NCBI RefSeq assembly: GCF_963676685.1
Contig: NC_092346.1
Location: forward strand, 51,179,062-51,243,061
DNA length: 64,000 nt
Origin: Mytilus edulis
Lineage: Eukaryota; Mollusca; Bivalvia; Mytilida; Mytilidae
Reading direction: 5' to 3'
This document shows, one piece after another, positions 12,010-22,736 of the stretch. A program made the translations under genes and the position numbers. The stretch's first letter is position 1, and every line of letters starts with the position of its first letter. The notes under the pieces were generated by a model, which was given only the letters and a program-made list of their open reading frames with translations, was not told where the DNA came from and did no database searches.

Positions 12010-12300
12010 TGTTAAAATTGAGAATAGAAATGGTGAATGTGTCAAAGAGACAACAACCCGACCACAGAACAGAGAACAGCAGAAGGTCACCAACAGGTCT
12101 TCGTTACAGCGAAAAATTCCGACACCCGGAGGCGTCCTTCAGCTGTCCCTTAAACAATTATATATACTAATTCAGTGACAATGAACGCCATACTAAACTC
12201 CAAATTTTACACAAGAAACTAAAATTAAAAATAAAACAAGACTAACAAAACCCAGAGGCTCCTGACTTGGGACGGGCGCAAAATGCGGCGGGGTTAAACA
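12010..12300 (+). mobile_element. Dispersed repeat family R3 copy
   Basis: Begins AAAATTGAGAATAGAAATGG, contains CACCCGGAGGCGTC and ends GGGGTTAAACAT. A second copy of the 5' part lies at 54945-55145. Its last 60 bp (CTCCTGACTTGGGAC onward) match the R2 family at 24970-25025, so R2 and R3 share a tail module. Confidence 0.6.
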
Positions 12301-12559
12301 TATTTATGAGATTTTTCTTTTTTTTCGATCGGATTTATCAAGTCTTTTATAGATTTTACTTATGTTGTGTGGTAAACCTTGTCCAAGTTAAGAATAGGTG
12401 TTCTCCTTCAAAACAAATGCTTCATCCAGTCATATTTTTGCGTGTCTCCAGTCAAGATCCATCGAATTGTTGTTTGTCGTAGGTTACTGTATCTTAGAAC
12501 TATTTTTCATGTATTGTTTTGAGAGTTGGTTTAATCGATTTAACAGTTTCGATTCTGTC

Positions 12560-12735
12560 ATATCGTGGATTTTTATATCTCACTATATGGTATGGAGTTT
12601 TTCTCATTGTTGAAGGCCTAATGAGATATATAATTGTTAAAATGAACGATATTTGGACTGTGTTGGATTGTGGTCTCGTTACCAATAACACCAATATTAC
12701 CACATCTACTTGTCTTTTATTTGATAGGAACAACA
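12560..12735 (-). mobile_element. Degenerate R2 repeat fragment
   Basis: Contains TTGTTGAAGGC and TGGTCTCGTTACCAATAA in the spacing of the reverse-strand R2 copies at 36945-37240. The overlapping short ORFs here are repeat-derived. Confidence 0.45.
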
Positions 12736-12865
12736 TTGATATATTCGGGAAAAAAAATCAGTCCTGCTGTCTCGATGCGTCAGACCTGTGGATTTGGTCA
12801 TACAAATTCAAAACATGTTTTAGTGGTATGTGGTCGGGTTAAAAGAAAATGGACTGTATGTATAG

Positions 12866-12947
12866 GTTGCATTTCTGCAAATATTGACAATGCAATTTCC
12901 CATAGGAACTCCTTTTACGGCTAAAACTGTACCACTTTTACTATGAA
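12866..12947 (+). repeat. 82-bp direct repeat, left copy
   Basis: Nearly identical to 14583-14665 (only a few differences), starting AGGTTGCATTTCTG and ending TTTTACTATGAA. The flanking sequences differ. The pair brackets about 1.63 kb with no gene. Confidence 0.75.
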
Positions 12948-14582
12948 GTTTTGAAAAAAATCATATCCTAGAATTGAAAGCTCATATGCACTTCTATTGT
13001 TTTCAAAGGTCAAAATATAGGGCTGTGCGGCATATTGTCAACGTTTATATGCCCTGAACTTGTCGGTGTTTAAACTAACGCTAATTTTCTTAGCTACCCC
13101 TACCTCGAATGAAGGGTTACCACAGATTTCAATATAAATAATTTGCATATGTATATTTACTGGTAACATTCCCAAGTTATGTCTCTGTGAGATGGAACAC
13201 AGAGAGCATAACTGGGAACCAGTATGTAAACAAAATTAATTTTCTATGAATATTCTAAATCTCCCCAAAAGATGTGTGGTTTGAGAACAGTTGTATTTAC
13301 AAAGTGAAACCTATACAAACATTTATTCAAATAAAAAACTCTCTAAAATCAGTTTTTTCTCATCTGAATACTCATTTATCAGAATTATAGCTTTAAAGAA
13401 ATCACTGCATATACATATACCCTAAGTTTTTCTTTAATGCACATTTTATTTTGACTGTCCCTTTGGTATCTTTCGTCCCTCTTTTATACCCCCTCCCCTG
13501 TTTCAATTTTTTAGAGCATTTGATAACAAGACTTTAAGTATTGCCAGCTTACCCTATTGACATATTTTCTGACATGAAATGCCTAGAACCTGTTTAAAAC
13601 TGTTTTGATAACATATTGAAAGCATATCAGAATACTGTCAATGTAATGTTTAGCAGTCAATCATTACAACATTCAACATTAAAGTATCCAATCCTGCCTC
13701 TGTCTCCAGTCCACATCTTACTGTTTGCCTATTTGTCAATTAAAGTTCACATTTTCTGCCTCAAATGGTCAGTTTAGAATTCTTATCACAACAGTATCAT
13801 CTGTAACCATATATCTGACACAATTTAGCTAATATATATACTAGAAGTGTTCAAACAAAGCCATATTTGCAATAGTTGTATGTATGCAGATACCAGTCTG
13901 AGATATAAATTCACTAAAAATGTTATTGAGATGACTGATAACATCTAATTTTTGCATAACTTTTAAGCATAGTTATTGTCTTCTATATGAAGAACTCCAA
14001 AATCATAAAATTATAGCATTTACAAGTTAAATTAATTGTTTAATGACACAGGGGGTAGGCAATTTTCTATGTTTTTTTACCCTGGGCCTCACATTTCCTA
14101 AATTATTCTGTTGTTTCTAGCAATATGGAATATTAAGTACATATTCAGAATAGAACACACTATTGTTAGTTTTGTTGAGATATTTTTGTATTTTAACTTG
14201 GTATTTTTATGCCGTGGTGACAAAAAGGCAGATTTCGGTGTTACGGATTACTTTTGGGTTATCGACAGGACATAAACATCCCATAAATTATATTCAGAAA
14301 GTATCTATGAGTTTCAATGACTTCGAAGAGTAAATATAAGCTCTTCTTAACAATTTAACTTTCATATATGCAAAGATTAGGAATTAATTTTGTATTCAGG
14401 ACTTAAAGTAAACTATGCATACTGTAAACTGTGAATTTATGCTAAGTCATCATATTTAAGGCCCAGGTTTCTATCAATCTTCATAAAATATTTATAAACT
14501 TCATATTTGAGTTAATTACTTAAAATCTGTGAGGTAAAGCAAATTTGGTTTAATTCTGAATGTTCTCTTCTTTCATCCAATA
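12948..14582. other. Non-coding segment between the 82-bp direct repeats
   Basis: No coding region. Contains the hairpin at 13151-13231 and a short fragment of the RT-element tail at 13440-13480 (CTGTCCCTTTGGTATC). Confidence 0.5.
13151..13231. repeat. Imperfect inverted repeat / hairpin
   Basis: Arms 13151-13189 and 13198-13231 pair around an 8-nt loop. The strongest part is CTCTGTG/CACAGAG followed by ACTTGGGAA-type pairing. It could be a small foldback element or a transcribed hairpin; the sequence does not decide between them. Confidence 0.65.
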
Positions 14583-14665
14583 TAGGTTGCATTTCTGTAA
14601 ATATTGACAATGCAATTTCCCATAGGAACTCCTTTTACGGCTTAAACTGTACCACTTTTACTATG
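14583..14665 (+). repeat. 82-bp direct repeat, right copy
   Basis: Right-hand copy of the repeat at 12866-12947. Confidence 0.75.
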
Positions 14666-14689
14666 AAATATGCCGGATCTTTTATTATT

Positions 14690-14965
14690 TCTAGCTTAAG
14701 ATAAATTGGCCCTTAAACAGTGCGCAGTTTTTAATATGAATTTTAATATGCATCAAGAGTTTCCGTCATTTAGCATCCACTTAAAGAGAGCATTGAATGT
14801 TTGTCTTCGAAAACCATTATATACTACATATGATACCGAAACTTGTATGAAAATAAGAAAGAATAATATGCTTATTAAAGGAGATTTATTTATTTATTGA
14901 AAATAGTTCTAAAAATCACACAATAATTGTATGAAACATCGGCATTTCTATTTTTGAAGAAAAAA
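14690..14965 (+). repeat. Third partial copy of the block A/B sequence
   Basis: ACATATGATACCGAA matches block A at about 9560, and GAAACATCGGCATTT matches block B at about 18730. Diverged fragment, no gene. Confidence 0.5.
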
Positions 14966-15289
14966 CATTAGCAGGTTATATAGACAGGAAGATAGAATCG
15001 ATGACATCATTAATTTACAACATTGGTATGGACAGATTTGGTGCAGATGAGGAAGAGGTGGTAAGGCGAGAGGGTAAAACAAACAGACGAGAATCTAAGA
15101 TAGCCTAGATGAGGAAAGACCTTAGGCAACTTAAAGGGGCACTAGCTACGAGATATATATAAAAATCTAATATACTATTTTTTTGGCTCAATCAGTAAGG
15201 TCATACAAATAGTGAAATAGTAATTCCTTTTTAGTAGCCAATAAGGTTCAATTTTGTCAAAATAAGCAACAACAAAAAACATTGATTAT

Positions 15290-15317
15290 GAATTATTCAC
15301 TTGCAAGTGAATAATTC
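15290..15317. repeat. Perfect 28-bp palindrome
   Basis: Self-complementary with no spacer, centred on TTGCAA. Confidence 0.9.
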
Positions 15318-15593
15318 GACCCCATTGAATCCGTATTCATGTGAACTTTAATTTCACCCCTTATAGCTTGAGATGGATAACACGTGAATTGTATGTGTAA
15401 AGTTATTTAAAGGCAGAGAATATCAACAGTGAAACAAAAGTAAATCATTTGATTGATGACTAATTCGATCCACAAATAAACATTCTAACACAGGTAAAAA
15501 CGATGATAAACATTTATTGTTTATCTGTAATGTGAAATTAAACAGAACTAGAATAATTCCACAGCACGTGTTTGCTTAATCTATATATGTTAT

Positions 15594-15636
15594 ACCATGG
15601 AAGTAATATTGAATATTTGAATATTACTTCCATGGT
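15594..15636. repeat. Hairpin with 17-bp perfect arms
   Basis: Arms ACCATGGAAGTAATATT (15594-15610) and its reverse complement (15620-15636) around a 9-nt loop. The arm resembles that of the palindrome at 61984-62020. Confidence 0.85.
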
Positions 15637-16189
15637 TATACTTATGTTTACATCGCTTATATGATTGTCGGATGACTATAGAGGATAACTCGATAAATAA
15701 TTAGATGGCGTCTGGACTCAAATACACACGAAACGAAGATACGTATTTTCAAGCCTGAGCCTTGTTTATTGTTTTAATTAGACTTTAATAGTTGGGATAA
15801 ATGTTTTACATTGTTATAAATCAATATGAGAATTTGATTAGAATCGGTAAAATTGAATTTTACAGCTAGTGTCCCTTTAAGAAAAGAAACAATCAGACAG
15901 CAGAGGATAAAAAATCTGCATTATCTGAACTCATGGACACCATCAGGAAGAACTCCAAGATCACAATAAGATCAGAGAGAACTAAAACAAAAGGAGAAAG
16001 AAGAGAGCGAAGACAAGATATCAATTCACATCAGATCCTTTCTAGCTTATATCAAGATTATTAGGAAAGAAAGGGCTAGGTCAACTGAAAGCTTATAAAG
16101 AGGAAGTAGAAGAAAACCTAAGTGAAATACACAGTGATCTAAAATGGGTCAATAAGATAATTCAATGCAAAAAAGATTCGAACACGCTC

Positions 16190-18740
16190 TGCAAATAACT
16201 AATTCATACGAAAGGAAACGTTTTGCAAACACAAACAACTAGAGGTCAACATATCTTAATCAATGATGGACAAATTTTACCACTTGTAAAACTCTGAATT
16301 GTCGTGCGTTGAAAGAACTTAGAATGAAATTCATAAAAGTGTAGCTATGGCCATTCATTGACTGGGGGAAATTAGGTGAACGTTCGTCTGTAATGCCCAC
16401 TGCTCACGACGTACTTATCATAGAAATTTAAACTGTGAGGTCACCAAAGGTTCTAAACGCCTAAATAAAATAATTAAAAATACTAATCAGGAATAACCTT
16501 TGTAATTTGAAAATAAATAAAAATGGCCTTCAACACGGAGTCTTGGCTCACACCGAACAGCAAGCTATAAAGGTTGAAAACTTAATATTCGTTACTTGAT
16601 TTTTTGTTATGGTTTGACCATCAATTTTCCTAATATGATATCGCACGTTCTTTCAGATTATTTTTTTTACTTAATTGGCTTTAAAAGTTACAATGCATGA
16701 TGTCGTCTGTTTATGTAGTTCATATGTGTTTTTCGTTTCTCGTTGGTTTTCCCGTTTGAATGGTTTTACATTAGTAGTTTTGGGGCCCTGTATAACTTGC
16801 TGTTCGGTGTGAGCCAAAGCTCCGTGTTGCAGGTCGTACCTTGACCTATAATGGTTTACTTTTATGAACTATTACTTGGGAGGAGAGTGGTCTCATTGGC
16901 ACTCATACCACATCTTCCTATATCTATCTATATCTATACATTTTTTTTTCGACAAAAGAATACATCACAAGAATATAAGTTTTGTAAGAAACGTGAGAAA
17001 TTGTGTTGGACTTGAAGATAAGGCAAAGTGACAAATATCTGAAAGAATGAATCGTTTTATGCTATTTAACAAAGAAATCAAATGATTTTTTAATTATCCA
17101 GAACTCTTCACAAACAAAACCCACATGTATACGCATTGAATAAATAGTAGGCCATTCTTAAATGATCACACCGTAGAAGTAGTTGTGCTCTTAATCAATG
17201 AGATATTTTGTGAATGAACCCCATCTACTTAATAGGTTTTTTTTTACAATGGATAAACCTATTTTTTTTTTATTATTAAATAATATCATCTCTGAACATT
17301 ATTATTCTTATAAATGACACGGTTGTATGTGATGATTATAATAAATATTTTAAACAAATTCCTTTCAAGCTTTGTAAAAAGAAAGTTTCATTTTATGTAT
17401 CGGAATGTGTAACAAGTGAATATTTCAATCCCCACTGGAAGGCCTCTGACAGACTGGGTGAGCATAAAATCATAGCCGTTGACAAACAAGTTACAACCTA
17501 CAAACGTTTTACTGTCGACCACACTGTTATGCAATTAATTCTATTTAGTGAACTCATGTTAAAAATCCAGTATGACTTATTTATATAAATTGACACGTTT
17601 CTGATATTCAATGTTCCCTACTGACTTATATTGATAAATAAATAATGTATGGTTGTCACAAACAGCAATAGTCAAAAGGTTTAACACTATGATAAATCTA
17701 TAAGCCATTGGATTGATGTTAAAGGCATACAGGAATAAAACGTGAAGCTGTGAACGGTATAATAAATACACCCAAACTAGAAAAATACTATGCTAATGTT
17801 CAGTTATATTGTGATTGACTGTTCTTGTATGCATTTTTCATATATCTCCTCAAACATCCATTTGCAAATACTGAAAATTAATATTTGTACGTTTCTCTAC
17901 ATGGGATTCCTTTGTAATGAAAACCGATGATACATACAAGTAATGACTAATATGAAGTAAATAGTAATCAAGCAGAGGTTGTTTACACAGTTCTATTCAA
18001 CTAGGTTTTCAATTGACTTGTGAAGAATTAACAATGTGTCCAATCATAATTTTCAATAAAGATATCATAACTGTTTTACCATATCTATAGTTATATATCT
18101 GTCAACACCTTTGCATAATATCAAACAATATTTTTCTGAGGTCAGGTTAAAAAAAAAGTTATAATAGGGCTGTATGAAAGGGAGCGGTAAACATACCAGA
18201 CATACAATTTTTGGTTTCTCGTCGAAGATGACATGGACAAAATAACTTTGAGACTCTCTGAAATATTCAACACTCTTAATAAATTATCTGGGCCGTACAA
18301 CAAACTAAGAGCAGGCAAATTCTTGCTGATTACGTAAACCCCAGGTGGTATGTAAACAAATTATACTATATTCAATAGTAGCATTTAGAAAGAAAAAAAA
18401 ATTTGTTTACTGGAATATCCTTAACATTGTTACTAAAACATTATCAAAGGGGTCGTGAAAAGATATTGACCTGAAAAAGCTAATAAGATTTTTCTTTTAC
18501 CAGAATTGGAATGAATCATGTGTTTCCTTTATTGAGTTTACTAAAAAAAAAATGAGTGTTTGTGTTTGCATGAATTCTGAAAATATAACCTCAATCATAA
18601 TTTTATGGAATACCATTGTATTCTACATATCAACCGAAAGCTTGAAAAAATAAGGGAGAATTACATGCATATCAAATGAAAAATTCTAATTTATTGAAAA
18701 CAGTTTTAAAAATCCTATCAATTATTATATGAAACATCGC
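16190..18740 (+). repeat. Ancient duplication, block B (left part)
   Basis: Diverged counterpart of block A. It is interrupted by R2 repeat fragments (16530-16935) and, at its right edge, by the LINE; block B resumes at about 25740. No intact host gene. The ORF at 17577-17771 lies in the duplicated non-coding sequence. Confidence 0.7.
16530..16935. mobile_element. Two R2 fragments in inverted orientation
   Basis: The left part carries GGCCTTCAACACGGAG and GAACAGCAAGCTATAA on the plus strand. The right part (about 16740-16935) carries the reverse complement (GCTTGCTGTTC, CTCCGTGTTGCAGG), so 16530-16580 and 16795-16840 could form a long stem. Likely two insertions or a rearranged one. Confidence 0.6.
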
Positions 18741-18784
18741 CATTTTATTTTTTTTTTTTTTTTTTTTTTAACAACATAATAATA

Positions 18785-18790
18785 TTTATT
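18785..18790 (-). terminator. Polyadenylation signal AATAAA of the LINE
   Basis: AATAAA on the minus strand about 15 nt before the poly(A) tail and about 170 nt past the ORF2 stop. Confidence 0.75.
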
Positions 18791-18956
18791 CATCTAATCT
18801 TGCTTGTTACAAGTTTCACCAAGAGTCCAAGCTTCTCTTGATTTACCCTGTTACACTCCACTGATTATCCAGGGAAATAAACAGCTGATCAAACTTATTA
18901 AGTTATAAAAAATAATATAAAGTTGTATAGTTGTCTTATGCAGAGATTTATCAATG

Positions 18957-21900
18957 CTAAAAATTCTTTCTAATTGACAATAATATTGGACATCTTGATT
19001 TATATGCATCTATTCTTTTATTAAATTCATTTTCAAAAATGCTAAAGACATCAACAGTTTTTGTTCTCTGCTCGGATACATAGTATGACTTATATATAGA
19101 AAAACTTAATACTGTTAGTATATAATTCAGAAAATAATAATTACTATCTGTGATTTTATATCCAAATACCAGATGTTGCAATTTAATATCAAAATCTATT
19201 TTACTTCTTCTAAAGAGTTCATAGATTTTTTGCCAAAATTTGTTCAAATATCTACACTTCAAAAAATAGTGAACATAATCTTCTTCTTGCTTACAAAAAT
19301 TACATTTATCTGTCTTAGTTACTTTCCACTGCAGTAACAGTTTTTTAGTTGGAACAATATAATGTAATAATTTCCATCTAAATATTTTTAATTTATTTTC
19401 AGTCATATATTCAAAAATAAATTTGTACAATGAATTCATATTAAGAGTTTCTTGTATTGGTAGGATTCTAAGCCATCTGTTTATCCCTATTGACGACTCT
19501 AGTTTTGTATTTACCAAAGAGTTGTATAACATTTTATTTGTTAATAATGTAGTCTCAATAAAATTATTTTTCCATACGATTTTATTTCTCTGAATATTAA
19601 TTGTAGTTTTGACAGAACTCTCTTTTTGAACAATTTGAATCCATTCTGCTGGTATAGATTTTTTTAATTTTTGAAATTCGGCGATCCAGTTTATTTTTAG
19701 CTTTAATTTGTTTAGAATGTAGATTTCTGATAATGACATTTTATCATCTAAGATATCATTTATGTAAATTAAATCACTCTTAATCCAGTTCTCAAATATG
19801 ATTGGTTTATTATCAAATTTTATAGATTTATTTCCCCATATTACTTGCTTTCTTATATCAAAAAATGTGTCTGGTTGTTTTGTTTGCCCCCCGCCAGTCA
19901 AATTCCAAGACTTTATTACTTCTTTATAAAACACAGGAATATCTTTAAGATATCTTAAAGATTTGATATCACTAAAATTCATATTAAATATTGACAAAAT
20001 ATTGTTTGAGACATTTAAGTATTTAAATGGTATAAGCTTCCAAGTCTCAAGTTTACCATTTACCAATCTATTTACCCATGATGCTTTTAAAGCCACAAAA
20101 TAACTTTTAAAGTCTACCATTTTAAGACCCCCCTTCTCATATGGACCAATCATCATGTTTCTTTTAATCTTGTCTGGTTTCCCATCCCAAATATATTTAT
20201 AGCTACTGTTTTCTATTTCTATATAATTTTCTGGGGTTAGACATACGCTTCCCAAGAAAGTAAACAAAGGCAATATTAAAGTCTTTATAATTAGGATTTT
20301 TCCTAAAATAGAAAGATTTCGTTTTTTCCATATCATAAATAATTTATTCATCTTTTCTATTTTACCATTCCAGTTTAACTTTTTGCATTCTTCTTTGTCA
20401 TGTCCGAAAAACACCCCTAAAGCTTTAATAGGTTTATCTCCCCATTTAATCCCGACAATTTTATCTTTACAAGATTTCAATTTTCCAATCCATAATCCCT
20501 CAGTTTTATTTCTATTTAGTAGTAAACCTGAAAAGGAACCAAAAATTTCTATTTCGTTCATTGCAGCTACCACATCGTTTTTATCCTTGCAAAATAGTGT
20601 TGTGTCGTCTGCTAATTGTGAAATCTTGATACTATGACTTTTCCCATCTAATTTTATATTAATTCCTTTTACATTTTTATTATTTCTTAATCTCTGGGCC
20701 ATAATTTCAACAGCCAAAACAAATAAAAGAGCCGATAAAGGACAGCCCTGTCTTATTCCACGTGAATTTTTGAACGTTTCTGATACCCACCCATTGTTCA
20801 TAACACATGTTTGTATATCTGTGTACATTGCTTTAACCCAGTTAATAAATGAATCGTTAAAACCAAAATGTTTTAATGTTCCAAACATAAAATCCCATTC
20901 CAATGAATCGAACGCTTTTGTAAAATCTACAAAAACTAATGCCCCCTTAATATTATATGTGTCTGCGTAGTCTATTACATCTTGAATTTGTCTCAAATTA
21001 AACCCAATAAATCTGTTTTTAACATAACCGGTTTGGTCTTCATTTATAATTTTTGGCAGTACCTTTTTTAATCTTTGAGCTAGAACATATGACAAAAGTT
21101 TAAAATCTACATTTAGAAGTGAAATTGGACGGTAGTTTTCCAAAAGTAAAGGATCTCCTTTTTTAAATATTAAAGTTAATATACTGGTACGTTGTGAGTA
21201 TGATAAACTTTGTTTATCGTAGCCAGTATTTAGAACATCCACAACTAAAAATTTAAGTTTATCCCAAAATTGTCTATAAAATTCAACCGTTAGACCATCA
21301 AGCCCTGGTGATTTATTTAGTTTCATTTTATAAATGCCTTGTGTGCATTCCTCTACTGTAACTTTTCCATCGCATATCAGTTTATCTTTTTCGTCTACTT
21401 GATTTTCTAATTTTGTGTCATTGATATATTTTTCAGTTAAATTTTTATTTGCAGATTTTACATTATACAAGTTTTCATAGAAATTTTTTATTTTATGGAG
21501 TAAATTTTCTTGATTAGTAATTAATTCCCCATCCTCTCCTTTTAGTTTGCTTATTGATTTTTTCACTTGCCTCTTCTTTTCTAGACCGAGGAAGTAGGAA
21601 TTGTTCTTTTCCCCAAACTCAACCCATTTTTCTCTAGATCTAATTTGTGCCCCTCTTGCCTTTTCGTCATAAATGTTACTTAATTCTTTTTCTATATCTT
21701 TAATTTCTTTTTCCAAATTTTGATTTTCATCATTATTTCTCTCATCTATAAGTTCCATCTTTTGTTCCAGATCTTGTTCTAAACTACGCCTTCGCTCTCT
21801 TGTTAACTTCGCTTTATTTCTACAGTAAGTTGTAGTTACTTCCCTTACCTCGATTTTAAATCCATCCCATAAAAGCCTACAATCTATTGAGTCTTTTTTA

Positions 21901-22736
21901 AATGTATATTTATCAATTAAACATTTTATACATTCTTGATAATCTTTATTTTGTAATACTGAGTTATTTATTTTCCAATACCCATTTCCCCTTTCTGATA
22001 ACCCTGGCTTAAATTTTAAAAATACACTTTGGTGATCAGTAGACTGTATAACAGCCGGTTTAATTTTACACCATTCTATAAGAGGTAAAAATTCTGACCC
22101 AATAAAAATCATGTCTAGTCTACTAGCTTGTGATTTATCCTTTCTTCTCCATGTAAATTGCTGTTTATTTGTGTTTAAATTTCTCCAAACATCCGTTAAT
22201 TTGTTAGTTTTTATTAATTGCTTTAATCCGTTAACAGGTTGAATAAATTTACCAGTACATAAAGACTTTCTATCGATTGGTTTAAGTGCATCATTAAAAT
22301 CTCCCCCTAGTATATGTATACCAAGACTGTATTCTTTCAAATTATCGCTTACTTTTTTAAAAAAAGAATTTCTTGAAGTTTTACAGTTCGGTGCATATAT
22401 GCTGGAAAATGTGAAAATAGTATTATTTAATTGCACATTAATAAGTACAAATCTCCCTTCACTATCACTAAATTTATTTATAAATTCAAAGCTCATTGAC
22501 TTTTTAATTAAAATAGCTACACCCCTACTAGCTGTTGTACCGTTACTGCAAAAAGTTTCATATTCTGTTTTATTTTTAATTTCTCTTTCAATATTTTCGT
22601 CAAAATGTGTTTCTTGTAAAAATGTAATTTGACTTTTCTGTGCTTTTATCCATTCTATTACTCTATTCCTTTTCCCTCTAGAACCGATGCCGTTAACATT
22701 GAGACTACATAAGTTAATTGTATGTGCTAAAGCCAT
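18957..22736 (-). CDS. LINE ORF2: endonuclease-reverse transcriptase
   Basis: 1259-aa polyprotein that nicks target DNA and copies the element RNA by target-primed reverse transcription. N-terminal APE-type endonuclease (about 1-240) with LNVNG, LQETH, SIYAPN, GGDFN, RLDMIF and STDHQS. RT domain (about 480-770) with FKKGDP, NYRPISLLN, VFVDFTKAFDS (first catalytic Asp), GIRQGCPLSALLF and LADDTTLF (ADD at 709-711). A C-terminal Cys/His finger, CX2CX7HX4C, begins CNFC. Length and motif order fit L1/Tx1-clade elements of aquatic animals. All catalytic motifs are present with no stop or frameshift, so the copy may still be functional. The ATG overlaps the end of the preceding 443-aa ORF by 23 nt in another frame, hinting at coupled translation. 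Confidence 0.93.
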   Translation of the reverse strand: MALAHTINLCSLNVNGIGSRGKRNRVIEWIKAQKSQITFLQETHFDENIEREIKNKTEYETFCSNGTTASRGVAILIKKSMSFEFINKFSDSEGRFVLINVQLNNTIFTFSSIYAPNCKTSRNSFFKKVSDNLKEYSLGIHILGGDFNDALKPIDRKSLCTGKFIQPVNGLKQLIKTNKLTDVWRNLNTNKQQFTWRRKDKSQASRLDMIFIGSEFLPLIEWCKIKPAVIQSTDHQSVFLKFKPGLSERGNGYWKINNSVLQNKDYQECIKCLIDKYTFKKDSIDCRLLWDGFKIEVREVTTTYCRNKAKLTRERRRSLEQDLEQKMELIDERNNDENQNLEKEIKDIEKELSNIYDEKARGAQIRSREKWVEFGEKNNSYFLGLEKKRQVKKSISKLKGEDGELITNQENLLHKIKNFYENLYNVKSANKNLTEKYINDTKLENQVDEKDKLICDGKVTVEECTQGIYKMKLNKSPGLDGLTVEFYRQFWDKLKFLVVDVLNTGYDKQSLSYSQRTSILTLIFKKGDPLLLENYRPISLLNVDFKLLSYVLAQRLKKVLPKIINEDQTGYVKNRFIGFNLRQIQDVIDYADTYNIKGALVFVDFTKAFDSLEWDFMFGTLKHFGFNDSFINWVKAMYTDIQTCVMNNGWVSETFKNSRGIRQGCPLSALLFVLAVEIMAQRLRNNKNVKGINIKLDGKSHSIKISQLADDTTLFCKDKNDVVAAMNEIEIFGSFSGLLLNRNKTEGLWIGKLKSCKDKIVGIKWGDKPIKALGVFFGHDKEECKKLNWNGKIEKMNKLFMIWKKRNLSILGKILIIKTLILPLFTFLGSVCLTPENYIEIENSSYKYIWDGKPDKIKRNMMIGPYEKGGLKMVDFKSYFVALKASWVNRLVNGKLETWKLIPFKYLNVSNNILSIFNMNFSDIKSLRYLKDIPVFYKEVIKSWNLTGGGQTKQPDTFFDIRKQVIWGNKSIKFDNKPIIFENWIKSDLIYINDILDDKMSLSEIYILNKLKLKINWIAEFQKLKKSIPAEWIQIVQKESSVKTTINIQRNKIVWKNNFIETTLLTNKMLYNSLVNTKLESSIGINRWLRILPIQETLNMNSLYKFIFEYMTENKLKIFRWKLLHYIVPTKKLLLQWKVTKTDKCNFCKQEEDYVHYFLKCRYLNKFWQKIYELFRRSKIDFDIKLQHLVFGYKITDSNYYFLNYILTVLSFSIYKSYYVSEQRTKTVDVFSIFENEFNKRIDAYKSRCPILLSIRKNF

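Larger units (their letters stand above)
14966..16189. other. Intergenic, only short palindromes
   Basis: No coding region recognised. The palindromes at 15290-15317 and 15594-15636 are listed separately. Confidence 0.5.

Noticed and set aside
12267-12924. Cluster of 70-107-aa overlapping ORFs
   Set aside because: They overlap R2/R3 repeat fragments in several frames on both strands, with no domain.
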